From Paenacidovorax caeni (lineage in GTDB: Bacteria; Pseudomonadota; Gammaproteobacteria; Burkholderiales; Burkholderiaceae_C): a DNA stretch of 64,000 nt. Both the position numbers and the translations under genes were made by a program. Below, piece by piece: positions 49,001 through 60,386 of this stretch; within the stretch, counting starts at the first letter, position 1, and each line of letters begins with the position of its first letter. Where the stretch lies: positions 1 to 64,000 of the forward strand of contig NZ_CYIG01000015.1 of the NCBI RefSeq assembly GCF_001298675.1, written 5' to 3'. Under the pieces are notes generated by a model, which was not told the origin of the DNA, searched no databases, and worked only from the letters and a program-made list of their open reading frames with translations.

Positions 49001-51343
49001 TCACTCCACGCGTGTCACCCGCTGGGGTTTGAAGCCCAAGTCTGCAGCCTTGCCCTTGCGCGCACGCGCGGCACGGGCGTTGTTCAGGCTGCGGATTTCG
49101 AGCTGTTCCTCGCGCTCCTTGCCGCCGCGCCCCAAGCCCTCGATGCGCACGCTGCGCGTGTACGCGGCTGCACCTGCCAGGCTGTCCTTGTCCTCCAAGT
49201 CGATCAGCATCAGGCCGCGCCCGCCGTTGGCCATGGCTTTCAGCTCGCTGATTTCGAACGTCAGGATGCGCCCGCCCGCCGAGGCACAGGCCACGTGCGT
49301 GGCAGGCAGCAGCGGCTGGCTGCCGCTGCTGCCTGCCGCGTGCGAGGGCGCGCACAGCGTCTCGCCCTCGCCCAGGGTGACGAAAGCCTTGCCGCCCTTC
49401 TGGCGCGACACCAGGTTCTCCACCTGCGCGAGAAAGCCGTAGCCGCCCGAGCTGGCGAGCAGCAGCTGGGCCTGCGGCGGCCCGGCGAAGTAGTGCAGCA
49501 GCTGGGTGCCCGCCTCCAGCTCGATCAGCGTGGTCACGGGCTGGCCATCGCCGCGCCCGCCGGGCAGGCTGGCCACGGGCACGGAGTACACCCGGCCATT
49601 GCTGCCGAAGACGATGAGCTGGTCGACCGTGCGGCACTCGAAGGTGCCATAAAGCCCGTCGCCCGCCTTGAAGGCAAAACTGCCCGCCTCGTGCCCGTGT
49701 CCTTGGCGCGTGCGCACCCAGCCCTTCTGCGACACCACCACGGTGACGGGTTCATCGAGCACCTTGACCTCGGCCACGGCCTTTTTCTCGGCCTGGATGA
49801 GGGTACGGCGCGCGTCGGCAAACTGTTTGGCGTCAGCCTCGATTTCCTTGACCATCAGACGGCGCAGCGAAGCGGGGTTGGCCAGAATGTCCTCCAGCCG
49901 TCCCTGTTCCTCGCGCAGTGCCGACAGCTCCTGCTCGATCTTGATGGCCTCCAGGCGCGCAAGCTGGCGCAGCCGGATTTCCAGAATGTCCTCGGCCTGG
50001 CGCTCTGACAGGTTGAAGCGCGCCATCAGCGCTGCCTTGGGCTCCTCGGCCGCACGGATGATGGCAATCACCTCGTCGATGTTGAGCAGCACTAGCTGCC
50101 GCCCTTCGAGGATGTGAATGCGCTCCAGCACCTTGGCCAGGCGGTGCTGGCTGCGCCGCGTGATGGTGCCCTGGCGGAAGTCCACCCACTCGGCCAGCAT
50201 CTGGCGCAGCGACTTTTGCGTGGGCCGACCGTCCAGCCCCACCATGGTGAGGTTGATGGGGGCCGAGGTTTCCAGGCTGGTGTGCGCCAGCAGTGCGGTG
50301 ATCAGCTCCTGCTGCGGCACCTTGCCGGTCTTGGGCTCGAACACGATGCGCACCGGCGCGTCTTTGCTCGACTCGTCGCGCACACCGTCGAGCACGGCCA
50401 GCATGCTGGCCTTGAGCTGGGTCTGCTCCTGCGTCAGGGCCTTTTTGCCCGCCTTGACCTTGGGGTTGGTGATGTCCTCAATTTCTTCCAGCACCTTTTG
50501 CGCCGAGACGCCGGGCGGCAGCTCGGTCACCACCAGCTGCCACTGGCCACGCGCCAGGTCTTCAATCTTCCAGCGCGCGCGCACCTTGAGACTGCCGCGC
50601 CCACTGCGGTAGGCGTCCTGGATATCGGCCGCGCTGCTGATGATCTGCCCGCCCCCCGGGTAGTCAGGGCCGGGCACCAGGGCAAAGAGTTCGTCCTCGG
50701 TGAGCTGTGGATTCTTGACCAGCGCCACGCAGGCGTCGGCCACCTCGCGCAGGTTGTGGCTGGGGATTTCCGTGGCCAGGCCCACGGCAATACCGCTGGC
50801 ACCGTTGAGCAGCGCAAACGGCAAACGCGCAGGCAGCTGGCGCGGCTCCTCGGTACTGCCGTCGTAGTTGGGCACGAATTGCACGGTGCCCTGGTCGATC
50901 TCGTCGAGCAGCAGGCCGGCAATCTTGGTCAGGCGCGCTTCGGTGTAGCGCATGGCGGCGGCGCCGTCGCCGTCGCGGCTGCCGAAGTTGCCCTGCCCGT
51001 CGATCAGCGGGTAGCGCTGGTTGAAGTCCTGTGCCAGGCGCACCAGCGCGTCGTAGGCCGACTGGTCGCCGTGCGGGTGAAAACGGCCGAGCACATCGCC
51101 CACCACGCGCGCGCTCTTGACGGGCTTGGCCGGGGCGTTGCCGCTGTAGGACAGGCCCATGCGGTCCATGGCGTAGAGAATGCGCCGCTGCACGGGCTTG
51201 AGGCCGTCGCACACATCGGGCAGCGCGCGGCCTTTGACGACCGACAGCGCGTATTCCAAATAGGCACGCTGGGCGTAGCCGCCCAAGTCGAGCGCGTCAC
51301 CCGCTTCGGGAGCGGGGGGAAGGAGGAGAGAAGAGTCGCTCAT
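49001..51343 (-). CDS. parC: DNA topoisomerase IV subunit A
   Basis: The 780-residue cleavage subunit of topoisomerase IV, which unlinks daughter chromosomes. The catalytic Tyr133 is in [10 protein letters not shown]. The winged-helix and tower regions (ILVDQG-equivalent [17 protein letters not shown]) precede the coiled-coil with its GYRA-box-like C-terminal propeller. The quinolone-resistance region reads [16 protein letters not shown]: the position of E. coli Ser80 is Gln94 and that of Glu84 is Asp98. It is downstream of parE in the same unit, with a repeat copy between. Confidence 0.95.
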   Translation of the reverse strand: MSDSSLLLPPAPEAGDALDLGGYAQRAYLEYALSVVKGRALPDVCDGLKPVQRRILYAMDRMGLSYSGNAPAKPVKSARVVGDVLGRFHPHGDQSAYDALVRLAQDFNQRYPLIDGQGNFGSRDGDGAAAMRYTEARLTKIAGLLLDEIDQGTVQFVPNYDGSTEEPRQLPARLPFALLNGASGIAVGLATEIPSHNLREVADACVALVKNPQLTEDELFALVPGPDYPGGGQIISSAADIQDAYRSGRGSLKVRARWKIEDLARGQWQLVVTELPPGVSAQKVLEEIEDITNPKVKAGKKALTQEQTQLKASMLAVLDGVRDESSKDAPVRIVFEPKTGKVPQQELITALLAHTSLETSAPINLTMVGLDGRPTQKSLRQMLAEWVDFRQGTITRRSQHRLAKVLERIHILEGRQLVLLNIDEVIAIIRAAEEPKAALMARFNLSERQAEDILEIRLRQLARLEAIKIEQELSALREEQGRLEDILANPASLRRLMVKEIEADAKQFADARRTLIQAEKKAVAEVKVLDEPVTVVVSQKGWVRTRQGHGHEAGSFAFKAGDGLYGTFECRTVDQLIVFGSNGRVYSVPVASLPGGRGDGQPVTTLIELEAGTQLLHYFAGPPQAQLLLASSGGYGFLAQVENLVSRQKGGKAFVTLGEGETLCAPSHAAGSSGSQPLLPATHVACASAGGRILTFEISELKAMANGGRGLMLIDLEDKDSLAGAAAYTRSVRIEGLGRGGKEREEQLEIRSLNNARAARARKGKAADLGFKPQRVTRVE

Positions 51344-51348
51344 GCTTC

Positions 51349-51395
51349 AAAAATAGGAGCTGCTAGCGCTTGATGGATAAGCCCTAGCGGCCAAA
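51349..51395. repeat. Interspersed palindromic repeat copy between parE and parC
   Basis: AGGAGCTGCTAGCGCTTGAT (51355-51374), then GGATAAGCCCTAGCGGCC, forms the imperfect hairpin of the family. It separates two genes of a stoichiometric complex and could modulate the parE:parC ratio. Confidence 0.75.
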
Positions 51396-51399
51396 AACA

Positions 51400-53376
<1,977 letters not shown>

Positions 53377-53476
53377 GGGCGCGGATTGTAGTGCGGCAGG
53401 CGCCGCCTCACTGGATGAAAAAACAGGTTGTCAAGGGCGCGCTGCAGAGTTTTCCCGGATTGGCTACATTCGCACG

Positions 53477-54694
53477 ATGCATAAACAAAATCAAAAACTG
53501 TCTATAGGCCAAGTGCTGGCCTGCGGGGGACTCATCGTTACGCTGTCCATGGGCATTCGCCACGGCTTTGGCCTGTGGCTGCAGCCCATGACGCAAGCAA
53601 TGGACTGGACACGCCAGGACTTCGCCCTGGCCATCGCCGTGCAAAACCTGGTGTGGGGTTTCACGGGCATTTTCGCGGGCATGCTGGCCGACCGCTTCGG
53701 CGCTTTCAAGGTCATCGTCGGCTGTGCGGTTCTTTATGCGCTGGGACTGGTGGGCATGGCGTATTCGGCCACGCCGCTGGTGTTTGCCATCACGGCCGGG
53801 GTACTGATCGGCATGGCCCAGTCGGGCACCACCTACGCGGTCATCTACGGTGTGATCGGCCGCAACGTTGATGGCTCGCGCCGCTCCTGGGCCATGGGCA
53901 TCGCTGCGGCGGCGGGCTCATTCGGGCAGTTTTTGATGGTGCCGACCGAAGGCTGGCTCATCAGCCAGTTTGGCTGGCAGCAGGCGCTGGTGCTGCTGGG
54001 CATGGCGGCGCTGCTCATCGTGCCGCTGGCGCGTGGCCTGCGCGAGCCCGGTTTTGCTGGCGGTGCCCTGCTGAAACGCGAGCAAACCATTGGCCAAGCG
54101 TTGCGCGAGGCGTTCAGCTACCCCAGCTTCCAGCTGCTGATGGCGGGCTACTTCGTCTGTGGTTTTCAGGTGGTGTTCATCGGCGTGCACCTGCCCAGCT
54201 ACCTGAAGGACCAGGGCCTGTCGCCCCAGGTGGCCAGCTATGCGCTGGCGCTGGTGGGCCTGTTCAACGTCATTGGCACGTATGCCGCCGGCTCGCTGGG
54301 CCAGCGCCTGCCCAAGAAGAACATCCTGGCCTTCATCTACTTTGCGCGCTCGGTGGTCATCACGGTGTTCCTGCTGGCGCCGCTGTCGCCGATGAGCGTG
54401 TACCTGTTTTCCGCCGTGATGGGCATGCTGTGGCTGTCCACCGTGCCGCCAACCACGGCCGTGGTGGCGCAGATTTTTGGCGTGGCCCACCTGTCGATGC
54501 TGGGCGGATTCGTCTTCTTCAGCCACCAGATCGGCAGCTTCATGGGCGTATGGCTGGGTGGCTACCTGTACGACCGCCTGGGTAGCTACGACATTGTGTG
54601 GCTGCTGACCATCGCACTGGGCGTGCTCGCGGGCCTGGTGAACTTGCCTGTGCGCGAAAACGCCATCCAACGCGCAGCCCCCCAAGGCGCCTGA
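53477..54694 (+). CDS. Major facilitator superfamily transporter (monocarboxylate/oxalate-like)
   Basis: A 405-residue membrane protein with twelve predicted helices. The loop 2-3 motif AGMLADRFGAFKVI and the duplicated SLGQRLPKKNILAF fit the MFS. The N-terminal QVLACGGLIVTLSMGIRHGFGLW is like OxlT/monocarboxylate porter members. The substrate is unknown. The start lies 98 bases from the divergent parE. There is no Shine-Dalgarno, and TACATT ends six bases before the ATG, so a leaderless start is possible. It is followed after two bases by a small membrane-peptide gene. Confidence 0.85.
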   Translation: MHKQNQKLSIGQVLACGGLIVTLSMGIRHGFGLWLQPMTQAMDWTRQDFALAIAVQNLVWGFTGIFAGMLADRFGAFKVIVGCAVLYALGLVGMAYSATPLVFAITAGVLIGMAQSGTTYAVIYGVIGRNVDGSRRSWAMGIAAAAGSFGQFLMVPTEGWLISQFGWQQALVLLGMAALLIVPLARGLREPGFAGGALLKREQTIGQALREAFSYPSFQLLMAGYFVCGFQVVFIGVHLPSYLKDQGLSPQVASYALALVGLFNVIGTYAAGSLGQRLPKKNILAFIYFARSVVITVFLLAPLSPMSVYLFSAVMGMLWLSTVPPTTAVVAQIFGVAHLSMLGGFVFFSHQIGSFMGVWLGGYLYDRLGSYDIVWLLTIALGVLAGLVNLPVRENAIQRAAPQGA

Positions 54695-54696
54695 CC

Positions 54697-54822
54697 ATGC
54701 CCAGCAAGCGCCAGGCCCTCGCCTACGCTGCAGCCCTGGTGGCGTTGCTGGCGGTGTTCGGGCTGTACACGCAGCCCGAGTTCCTGATCACCCTGGCGGA
54801 CCAGCTCTGGGCGTGCTTCTAG
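54697..54822 (+). CDS. 41-residue single-pass membrane peptide
   Basis: ATG two bases after the MFS stop opens a 41-codon frame. The peptide has a basic start (MPSKRQ), one hydrophobic helix (ALAYAAALVALLAVFGLY) and a polar tail TQPEFLITLADQLWACF. The close coupling and clean membrane-anchor design suggest a real gene, perhaps a small partner of the transporter. I do not know a name for it. Confidence 0.55.
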   Translation: MPSKRQALAYAAALVALLAVFGLYTQPEFLITLADQLWACF

Positions 54823-54891
54823 CGTGAATCGCTCCCGGCTTGTGCGAACGCCCGCTCTGTGAACCCAGGTATCGCCTAGCGCCAGCGAGCA

Positions 54892-55389
54892 TCAGGGCAC
54901 AGGGCCACGCGAATCCTTGGCGTTGGCAGTGGCGGAAGCTGATTTGCGCAGCCAGCGCATCAGTCCGCCCAGTAAGGGAAATTTTTCGTACAGCTCCTCG
55001 GCGGCATCCCAGTAGTCGCGGTGCAACGTCACACGCCCCTGCGCATCGAAGCGCACCAGGGTGGCCCCGTGGATGCATTGCACCACCTGCGGCCGCCAGC
55101 GGCGCATGCGAAAACGGAACTCCCAGCCCAGAAAAGCCTGGTCGCCTTGCTCGATATGCTGGGTCACGGTGAAGCGCGGCTCGTCCAGCGTGGCGAACAT
55201 GTGGGCAAAAATCTGTGCGATGGCTGGCACGCCGCGCACGTCGTTGAAGGGGTCCTTGAAGCGTGCGTCAGGCGCGTAATAGGTGTCCAGCGCGGCCAGA
55301 TGGGTCGGCGACAGCTGCTCGTAAAACGCGATCAACCGCTGTGCAGCGGATGGCGTATCGGCGCTGGCGATGGGAGGCAACGTGTCCAT
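54892..55389 (-). CDS. SnoaL-like/NTF2-fold protein
   Basis: A 165-residue NTF2-like protein. The start MDTLPPIASADTP is two bases after the SDR stop. The fold is suggested by LIAFYEQLSPTHLAALDTYYAPDARFKDPFNDVRG, the alternating strands with FLGWEFRFRMRRW, and the closing VTLHRDYWDAAEELYEKFP. Members are small-molecule isomerases, cyclases or binding proteins. It is the last gene of the chalcone-isomerase-like / MFS / DUF3833 / SDR operon, so it probably handles the same lipid or lipid-like intermediate. The frame is open far upstream but only this part looks coding. Confidence 0.8.
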   Translation of the reverse strand: MDTLPPIASADTPSAAQRLIAFYEQLSPTHLAALDTYYAPDARFKDPFNDVRGVPAIAQIFAHMFATLDEPRFTVTQHIEQGDQAFLGWEFRFRMRRWRPQVVQCIHGATLVRFDAQGRVTLHRDYWDAAEELYEKFPLLGGLMRWLRKSASATANAKDSRGPVP

Positions 55390-55391
55390 GT

Positions 55392-56174
55392 TCAAAGCCC
55401 GGTGATACGGTGCACGAGGGGGAAATACCAGCGGTAGGGCAGGCAGCGCATGAGCTTGAGTACGCCCGTGAAGCGCTTGGGAAAGTGCATTTCGAACTGC
55501 CCCCGCTCCCAGCCGCGCACGATGGCCTGCGCTGCCTGCTCGGGCGTGAGGAGCGCCGGCATGGAAAATTGGTTTTGCGCCGTCAGCGGGGTATCGACGA
55601 AGCCAGGGTTGACCAGGCTGACACCCACCCCCTGGGGGCGCAGGTCCAGAAACAGGTTTTCCGCCAGATTGATCAGCGCCGCTTTGGTGGGGCCGTACGC
55701 CAGGCTTTGCGGCAGGCCACGCCAGCCGGCCACGCTGGCCACCAGGCTCAGGTGCGGCGTACGCCCCGCCGCTGCCGCCTGAACCAGCGCGGGCACCACG
55801 GCCGCCAGTACCTGCAGCACCCCAGTGACGTTGACGCGCTGGTGCCGAAGCAGTTCGGCCAGATCCAGTGCGTTGGCCGACATCGGGCGGTAGTGGCCGG
55901 CGCAGTAGCACACCAGATCCAGCGGTGCCGCCGCGAGCAGTTGCTGCGCCGCACTGGCGACGGCCTGCGCATCGGTCACATCCAGCACCAGCGCCTGGCT
56001 GCCAGGATGCTCGCGCACGAAGGCGTCGAGCAAGCCTTGCTGGCGCGCCGACACACACACCTGCGCGCCACGCGCATGCAGCAGCGCAGCCACGGCACGC
56101 CCAATGCCGCTGGACGCGCCGATCAGCCACACACGTCGGCCCCGCCAGTCGGTGATGGGAGGGTTGAGGGGCAT
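55392..56174 (-). CDS. Short-chain dehydrogenase/reductase
   Basis: A 260-residue classical SDR. The cofactor motif VWLIGASSGIG is near residues 15-25 (TGxxxGxG type). The catalytic Ser lies in LVASVAGW and the Tyr/Lys pair in YGPTKAA. The C-terminal PKRFTGVLKLMRCLPYRWYF is basic and hydrophobic and may touch the membrane. It sits between a DUF3833 lipoprotein gene and a SnoaL-like gene. NAD(P)-dependent oxidation or reduction of a lipid-derived alcohol/ketone is a reasonable guess. Confidence 0.87.
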   Translation of the reverse strand: MPLNPPITDWRGRRVWLIGASSGIGRAVAALLHARGAQVCVSARQQGLLDAFVREHPGSQALVLDVTDAQAVASAAQQLLAAAPLDLVCYCAGHYRPMSANALDLAELLRHQRVNVTGVLQVLAAVVPALVQAAAAGRTPHLSLVASVAGWRGLPQSLAYGPTKAALINLAENLFLDLRPQGVGVSLVNPGFVDTPLTAQNQFSMPALLTPEQAAQAIVRGWERGQFEMHFPKRFTGVLKLMRCLPYRWYFPLVHRITGL

Positions 56175-56178
56175 GGCG

Positions 56179-56715
56179 CTACTCCTTGGAGAAAGACAGC
56201 AGCACCTCGCCCAGCGTGACGCCAAACTTGCTCATGGTGGCGCGGTTGAGCATCACACGCTCGTCAACCAGGAACATCCAGTCGTCAAACTGCACTTCAT
56301 ATTCCTTGCCGTCCACCGGCAGGCGCAGCGTGTAGCTCCAGCGGAAGGCATTGCCGGACGCCTGCCCCTGCGCCTCGCCCACCACGTCGTCGGCACGGCC
56401 GGTGTAGCGCCCGTTCTCGTGCTTGGTCAGACGCCACACGCGGCGCTGGGTGCTGCCGTCGGAATAGCTGAAGGCTTCGTCCAGCACGCCCTGGTTGCCT
56501 TGCCAATGGCAGTCCATCACCACCGTGAAGCGGCGCACCACCTCGCCACCGCGCTTCTGAAAAATGCCATGCGCATGGATACGGCCGTTGAAATAGCGGT
56601 CCAGCTCCAGGCTGGGCCGCTCCTGGGCATAGTCGCTCACCTGGGGGCTGGCGCACCCCGCCAGCACGGCCGAGCCCGCCAGCACGGTGAATAAGACACG
56701 GCGGCGTGTGTTCAT
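56179..56715 (-). CDS. DUF3833 lipoprotein
   Basis: A 178-residue lipoprotein. The signal peptide MNTRRRVLFTVLAGSAVLAGC gives the lipobox LAGC. The mature part, with LELDRYFNGRIHAHGIFQKR, FTVVMDCHW, EAFSYSDGSTQRRVWRL and YEVQFDDWMFL, matches DUF3833, a beta-rich domain of unknown function. Its ATG overlaps the stop of the MFS gene (ATGA). DUF3833 genes commonly sit in clusters with cfa-like, DUF1365 and SDR genes, as here. Confidence 0.85.
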   Translation of the reverse strand: MNTRRRVLFTVLAGSAVLAGCASPQVSDYAQERPSLELDRYFNGRIHAHGIFQKRGGEVVRRFTVVMDCHWQGNQGVLDEAFSYSDGSTQRRVWRLTKHENGRYTGRADDVVGEAQGQASGNAFRWSYTLRLPVDGKEYEVQFDDWMFLVDERVMLNRATMSKFGVTLGEVLLSFSKE

Positions 56716-58013
56716 GGTGTCACTCCTTGGGTACGGTGAGGGAAAGCGATCAACAGCCGATACAGCAGATAGGCGGCCATGAGCTTGAGCGCGCACGGCA
56801 GCAGCGCATAAATCCATGCCAGGCGTTGCAGCGCCAGCGGGTCTTGGCTGCCGGGCTGGTAGCCCAGCCATTGCAAAAGGGGCAGCGTCAGCCCTGCGGC
56901 CAATGCCAAGTTGAGCTTGGTGGCCAAGTTCCACCAGCCCAGGTAGGCGCCGTCGTGCACGCCTTGGGCGCCGTGGCGCTCGATCAGCAGGGCCAGCAGC
57001 GCACCCGGCACGGCCAGGTCAGCGCCCAGCGCCGCCCCCGACAGCACGCAAATCAGCCCAAAGGCCACCACCTGGCCGCTGCCCAAGCCAGCCGCCCAGC
57101 CAAAGCAGGCCACAGCCACCAGCATGCCGGCAAGCCACGCCCACTCCAGCCCGAGGCGACGCACGACACGCACCCAGAGGGGCATGGACAACGCCCCGCT
57201 GACGAAATAGAGCACCAGAAACAGCGCGATGTGCGCCTGCGTAGCCAGTAACCGGTCCTGAGCGAAGAACAGCATCAACGCGGCCGGTATGGCGCTGGCG
57301 ATGCCATTGCACAGGAACACCGCCAACAGCCGCCGGAAGGCGGGCTCGGCCAGCGGCTGCCACAGCCGCGCCTCGGGCGCTTGCCAGGCCCCTGCGGCAA
57401 ACCGTGGACGCGGCGCACGCCACAGCGCCCACCAGCCGGCTACCAGTGCCAGCGTGAACACGGCCAGCATGGTGCCCGCCCCCCACGCCACAGACAGCGC
57501 GCTGGCCGTGACCACGCCCACCAGCCCGGCCCCTTCGCGCCAGGCCACGATGCGGCTGCGCTGTGCGGCATCGCCCCCCAAGCGCACGCCCCAGGCCTGG
57601 TGGGTAATCACCAGCAAACTGTGCGCAAGGCAGGTGAATAAAAGCCCTGCCACCATCCACGCCGCCAGCGCGGCAGGCCCTTGCACGCGCGGGAAAAACA
57701 GGCCGGCCATGCCCACCCCCAGCAGCAGCACCAAGAGCCCCGCCATCCACAGCACGGCATGCACGGTACGGTGGTAGACCCGGTCGCTCAACCGCCCCAG
57801 CAGCGGTTCGGCCCCCGCATCGATCAGGCGCACCAGCATCAGCAACGCGCCTACCGTGGCCAGCGACAGGCCACGGTCACTGGCGTAATAGTGCGGCAGC
57901 ACCACATACAGCGGCAGTGCGGCAAAGGCCAGGGGCAAGCCCAGCAGCCCATAGGCCAGGCCCGCGCGCCAGGGCAACACTTGCGAGGCGTTCCATGGCA
58001 AGGCACGGGTCAT
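56712..58013 (-). CDS. MFS transporter of the light-regulator-type cluster
   Basis: A 433-residue, twelve-helix transporter resembling the GPH/melibiose-type and PucC-like MFS groups. The sequence LLMLVRLIDAGAEPLLGRLSDR carries the GPH-like Asp-containing motif of helices 2-3. The start MTRALPWNAS overlaps the stop of the chalcone-isomerase-like gene. It may export or flip the lipid product of the pathway. No direct evidence identifies its substrate. Confidence 0.8.
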   Translation of the reverse strand: MTRALPWNASQVLPWRAGLAYGLLGLPLAFAALPLYVVLPHYYASDRGLSLATVGALLMLVRLIDAGAEPLLGRLSDRVYHRTVHAVLWMAGLLVLLLGVGMAGLFFPRVQGPAALAAWMVAGLLFTCLAHSLLVITHQAWGVRLGGDAAQRSRIVAWREGAGLVGVVTASALSVAWGAGTMLAVFTLALVAGWWALWRAPRPRFAAGAWQAPEARLWQPLAEPAFRRLLAVFLCNGIASAIPAALMLFFAQDRLLATQAHIALFLVLYFVSGALSMPLWVRVVRRLGLEWAWLAGMLVAVACFGWAAGLGSGQVVAFGLICVLSGAALGADLAVPGALLALLIERHGAQGVHDGAYLGWWNLATKLNLALAAGLTLPLLQWLGYQPGSQDPLALQRLAWIYALLPCALKLMAAYLLYRLLIAFPHRTQGVTP

Positions 58014-58603
58014 GGCCCTGCTCCTGGTTGACGCGCCAGCAAGGCGCTGCGCAGGCCAGGTTCGGAGGTGCGGGGCGAGAGCCAAATGCCAAAGAACAAG
58101 CGGGCCAGCTCCGCGTCGCCAATAGCACCCAGCGCCTGGCTACCTCGCCACAGGCGCATGCCTTGCTGGGGCAGGTAAAGGCCGGTGAGCCGGTCACCCG
58201 GCTGGACATCGGGCAGCAGGGTCGCCAGCTGCTGCTGCCAGCGCTCGGCCTGCGCAGGGGCCAGTGCCGTCTGGCGCTGGATTTCCTCGATGGAGCGCCG
58301 CGCGATGGCCGCGCCGGTGAAGGCGCGGTGATAGGTCAGCTCCAGCGCCAGTGGGTGGGCGCCGAAGGCGTCGGCCTGAAAGCCCGGGGTCACCCACAGG
58401 CGCGCATCGTAGATACGCAGGCCGAGAAAGCGCATCTGCCCTTCGCCAGCCAGCGTGGCATCTGCCAGCGACTGGTGTACCCAGGGGGGCGCGGCATCGC
58501 TCCCAGGCCCCACTGCCGGGTTGGCTGCCGCAGCCGCCAGAGCGACGGCGGAGAGTGCCGCCAAGGCCCAGCGTTTGAGTGATGAAATTTGGCTCTGAGG
58601 CAT
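58010..58603 (-). CDS. Chalcone-isomerase-like exported protein
   Basis: A protein of about 197 residues with a signal peptide (LKRWALAALSAVALAAAAA). A chalcone-isomerase-like domain follows, recognised by RFLGLRIYDARLWVTPGF, ALELTYHRAFTGAAIARRSIEEI and LTGLYLPQQGMRLWRG. Bacterial members bind fatty acids or act in the periplasm; they rarely isomerise flavonoids. It is the first gene of the five-gene operon. The leader contains a half-copy of the interspersed repeat. The start is ATG 58603; a TTG two codons upstream is possible. Confidence 0.8.
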   Translation of the reverse strand: MPQSQISSLKRWALAALSAVALAAAAANPAVGPGSDAAPPWVHQSLADATLAGEGQMRFLGLRIYDARLWVTPGFQADAFGAHPLALELTYHRAFTGAAIARRSIEEIQRQTALAPAQAERWQQQLATLLPDVQPGDRLTGLYLPQQGMRLWRGSQALGAIGDAELARLFFGIWLSPRTSEPGLRSALLARQPGAGP

Positions 58604-58607
58604 ATGC

Positions 58608-58632
58608 AAAGCGCGCTAGCAGCTATGGTTTT
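58608..58632. repeat. Half-copy of the interspersed repeat upstream of the chalcone-isomerase-like gene
   Basis: AAGCGCGCTAGCAGCTATGG (58609-58628) with GTTTTTGATA matches one arm of the family. The other arm is missing. Confidence 0.6.
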
Positions 58633-58643
58633 TGATACACCAC

Positions 58644-60308
58644 CTAGACGGCGGCACCCGGCAAACGCAAGGCCAAGGGCGATGGCGCCAGCGACGCGGA
58701 GGATGCCCGGCGTGCAGCGGCGGCCTGTGCGCTCCCCTGCGCTGCCTGCGACAGGTGAAACACACTCACCACCTCCGCCAGTTGCGCCGCCTGCTGCTTC
58801 AAGGCTTGTGCAGCCGCCGCACTTTGCTCGACCATCGCAGCGTTTTGCTGCGTGGCGCGGTCGAGGTGGGCCACGGCATCGCCCACCTGGGCAATGCCTT
58901 CGGTCTGCTCTGCGGTGGCGTTGCTGATTTCGGCAATCAAGTCCGCCACGCGTTGCGCCTGATCGACGATATCGGTCATGGTGGTGCCCGCATCGCCCAC
59001 CAGGCGCGCGCCCTGCTCCACCTTGGCGACGCTGCTGTCGATCAGGCCCTTGATCTCCTTGGCGGCGTCCGCACTGCGCTGTGCCAGGGCGCGCACTTCG
59101 CCCGCCACGACGGCGAACCCCCTGCCCTGCTCACCGGCGCGTGCGGCCTCCACGGCGGCATTGAGCGCCAGAATGTTCGTTTGGAAGGCGATGGCATCAA
59201 TCACGCCAATGATGTCGGACATCTTGTGGCTGCTGGCGGTGATTTCATCCATGGTGCTGACCACCTGAGCCACCACGGCCCCGCCCTTGTGCGCGGCTTC
59301 GCTGGCGGAGGCCGCCACTTGCGTGGCCTGACGGGCGGACTCGGCGTTGTGGCGCACCGAGGCCGTCATCTGCTCCATGGAGGAGGCTGCCTGCTGCAGG
59401 TTGGCCGCCTGCTCTTCGGTGCGCTGCAACAGCCCGGTGTTACCGCCTGCAATCTCTTCGGAACCCGTTGTGACCGCGTTCGACGCCTGGCGCACCTGGC
59501 CCACCACGCGGGCCAGGCTGGCCTGCATGGCGCCCAACGAGGCCAACACACTGCCAGGTTGCGCCTGGGCGGCGCCGGCCACCGGCTGCAGGTCGCCCTG
59601 GGCCACATAGCTGGCGACTTCGGCCAGCGCCGTGGGTTCTGCGCCGAGTTGGCGCACGATGCTGCGTGCCACGCTCCACGCCACGACCGCACTGATAAGC
59701 AAGGCCAACGCCAGCGCCGTGAACATGACGCCCAAGAAGCTCTCGGCCTCGTCCATGGCTGCCTTGTTGGTCTTTTGAATGCGCGCTTCCTTGAAATCAA
59801 TGAGCTTGTTGATCGCCGCCAGCCACTGCACGTACTGGGGCTTGGCCTGTGTCCACAAGGTCTGGGCGGCGGCGGTATCGCCGGCCTGCACCTGGGCAAT
59901 GATGGCCTGCGTAGAGGCCACCGCCTGGGACTCGGCGCTGCGAATCTCGGCATACAACTGCCCGAGCTCGGGCGCCGCGCCGGGGCGGGTGATGAGCTTT
60001 TCCAGCGGCGCCGCGGACTGTGCGTAAAAGTCAGCCAATGCGCCGATGGTGGCGATCTCCTTGTCGCGCTCGGCAGGTGTAGGGCTTAGCACCACATCAC
60101 GCACAGCGATGGAGCGGTCATGGGCGGAGCCGCGAAAGTTGATGGCGTGGCGCTGAACCTGGGCGTGGATGTCGCTGTTGACATGCAGCGCATCCGCAAT
60201 GCGGTTGACCTTCACCACAGCGATGCCCGTGAGCACGACCAGAAGCGCCAAGATCAGCCCGAACCCCACGTACAAGCGGGTAGCAACTGCCATTCGTGAG
60301 AAAAACAT
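58644..60308 (-). CDS. Methyl-accepting chemotaxis protein
   Basis: A 554-residue receptor. The N-terminal transmembrane helix (about 11-31) is followed by a 4HB_MCP-type sensor with [20 protein letters not shown]. The second helix is near 195-215, with HAMP about 215-265. The signalling domain has [20 protein letters not shown], and a short tail follows with no xWxxF tether. AAGGA supports the start. It separates two operons that otherwise look like one pathway, and shares its signalling core closely with the receptor at 47067-48872, so the two are paralogues. Confidence 0.93.
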   Translation of the reverse strand: MFFSRMAVATRLYVGFGLILALLVVLTGIAVVKVNRIADALHVNSDIHAQVQRHAINFRGSAHDRSIAVRDVVLSPTPAERDKEIATIGALADFYAQSAAPLEKLITRPGAAPELGQLYAEIRSAESQAVASTQAIIAQVQAGDTAAAQTLWTQAKPQYVQWLAAINKLIDFKEARIQKTNKAAMDEAESFLGVMFTALALALLISAVVAWSVARSIVRQLGAEPTALAEVASYVAQGDLQPVAGAAQAQPGSVLASLGAMQASLARVVGQVRQASNAVTTGSEEIAGGNTGLLQRTEEQAANLQQAASSMEQMTASVRHNAESARQATQVAASASEAAHKGGAVVAQVVSTMDEITASSHKMSDIIGVIDAIAFQTNILALNAAVEAARAGEQGRGFAVVAGEVRALAQRSADAAKEIKGLIDSSVAKVEQGARLVGDAGTTMTDIVDQAQRVADLIAEISNATAEQTEGIAQVGDAVAHLDRATQQNAAMVEQSAAAAQALKQQAAQLAEVVSVFHLSQAAQGSAQAAAARRASSASLAPSPLALRLPGAAV

Positions 60309-60386
60309 ACGGAATCCTTTAGCGGAGGAGGAAAGTCTTTGCTGTAGACAGCAAGGCTGGATAACCAAATTGCGCTTGCCTGCGCG

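Noticed and set aside
55390-56130. Upstream extension of the SnoaL-like gene to 56130
   Set aside because: This part overlaps the SDR gene on the same strand and is Arg/Ala/Gly-rich shadow sequence.
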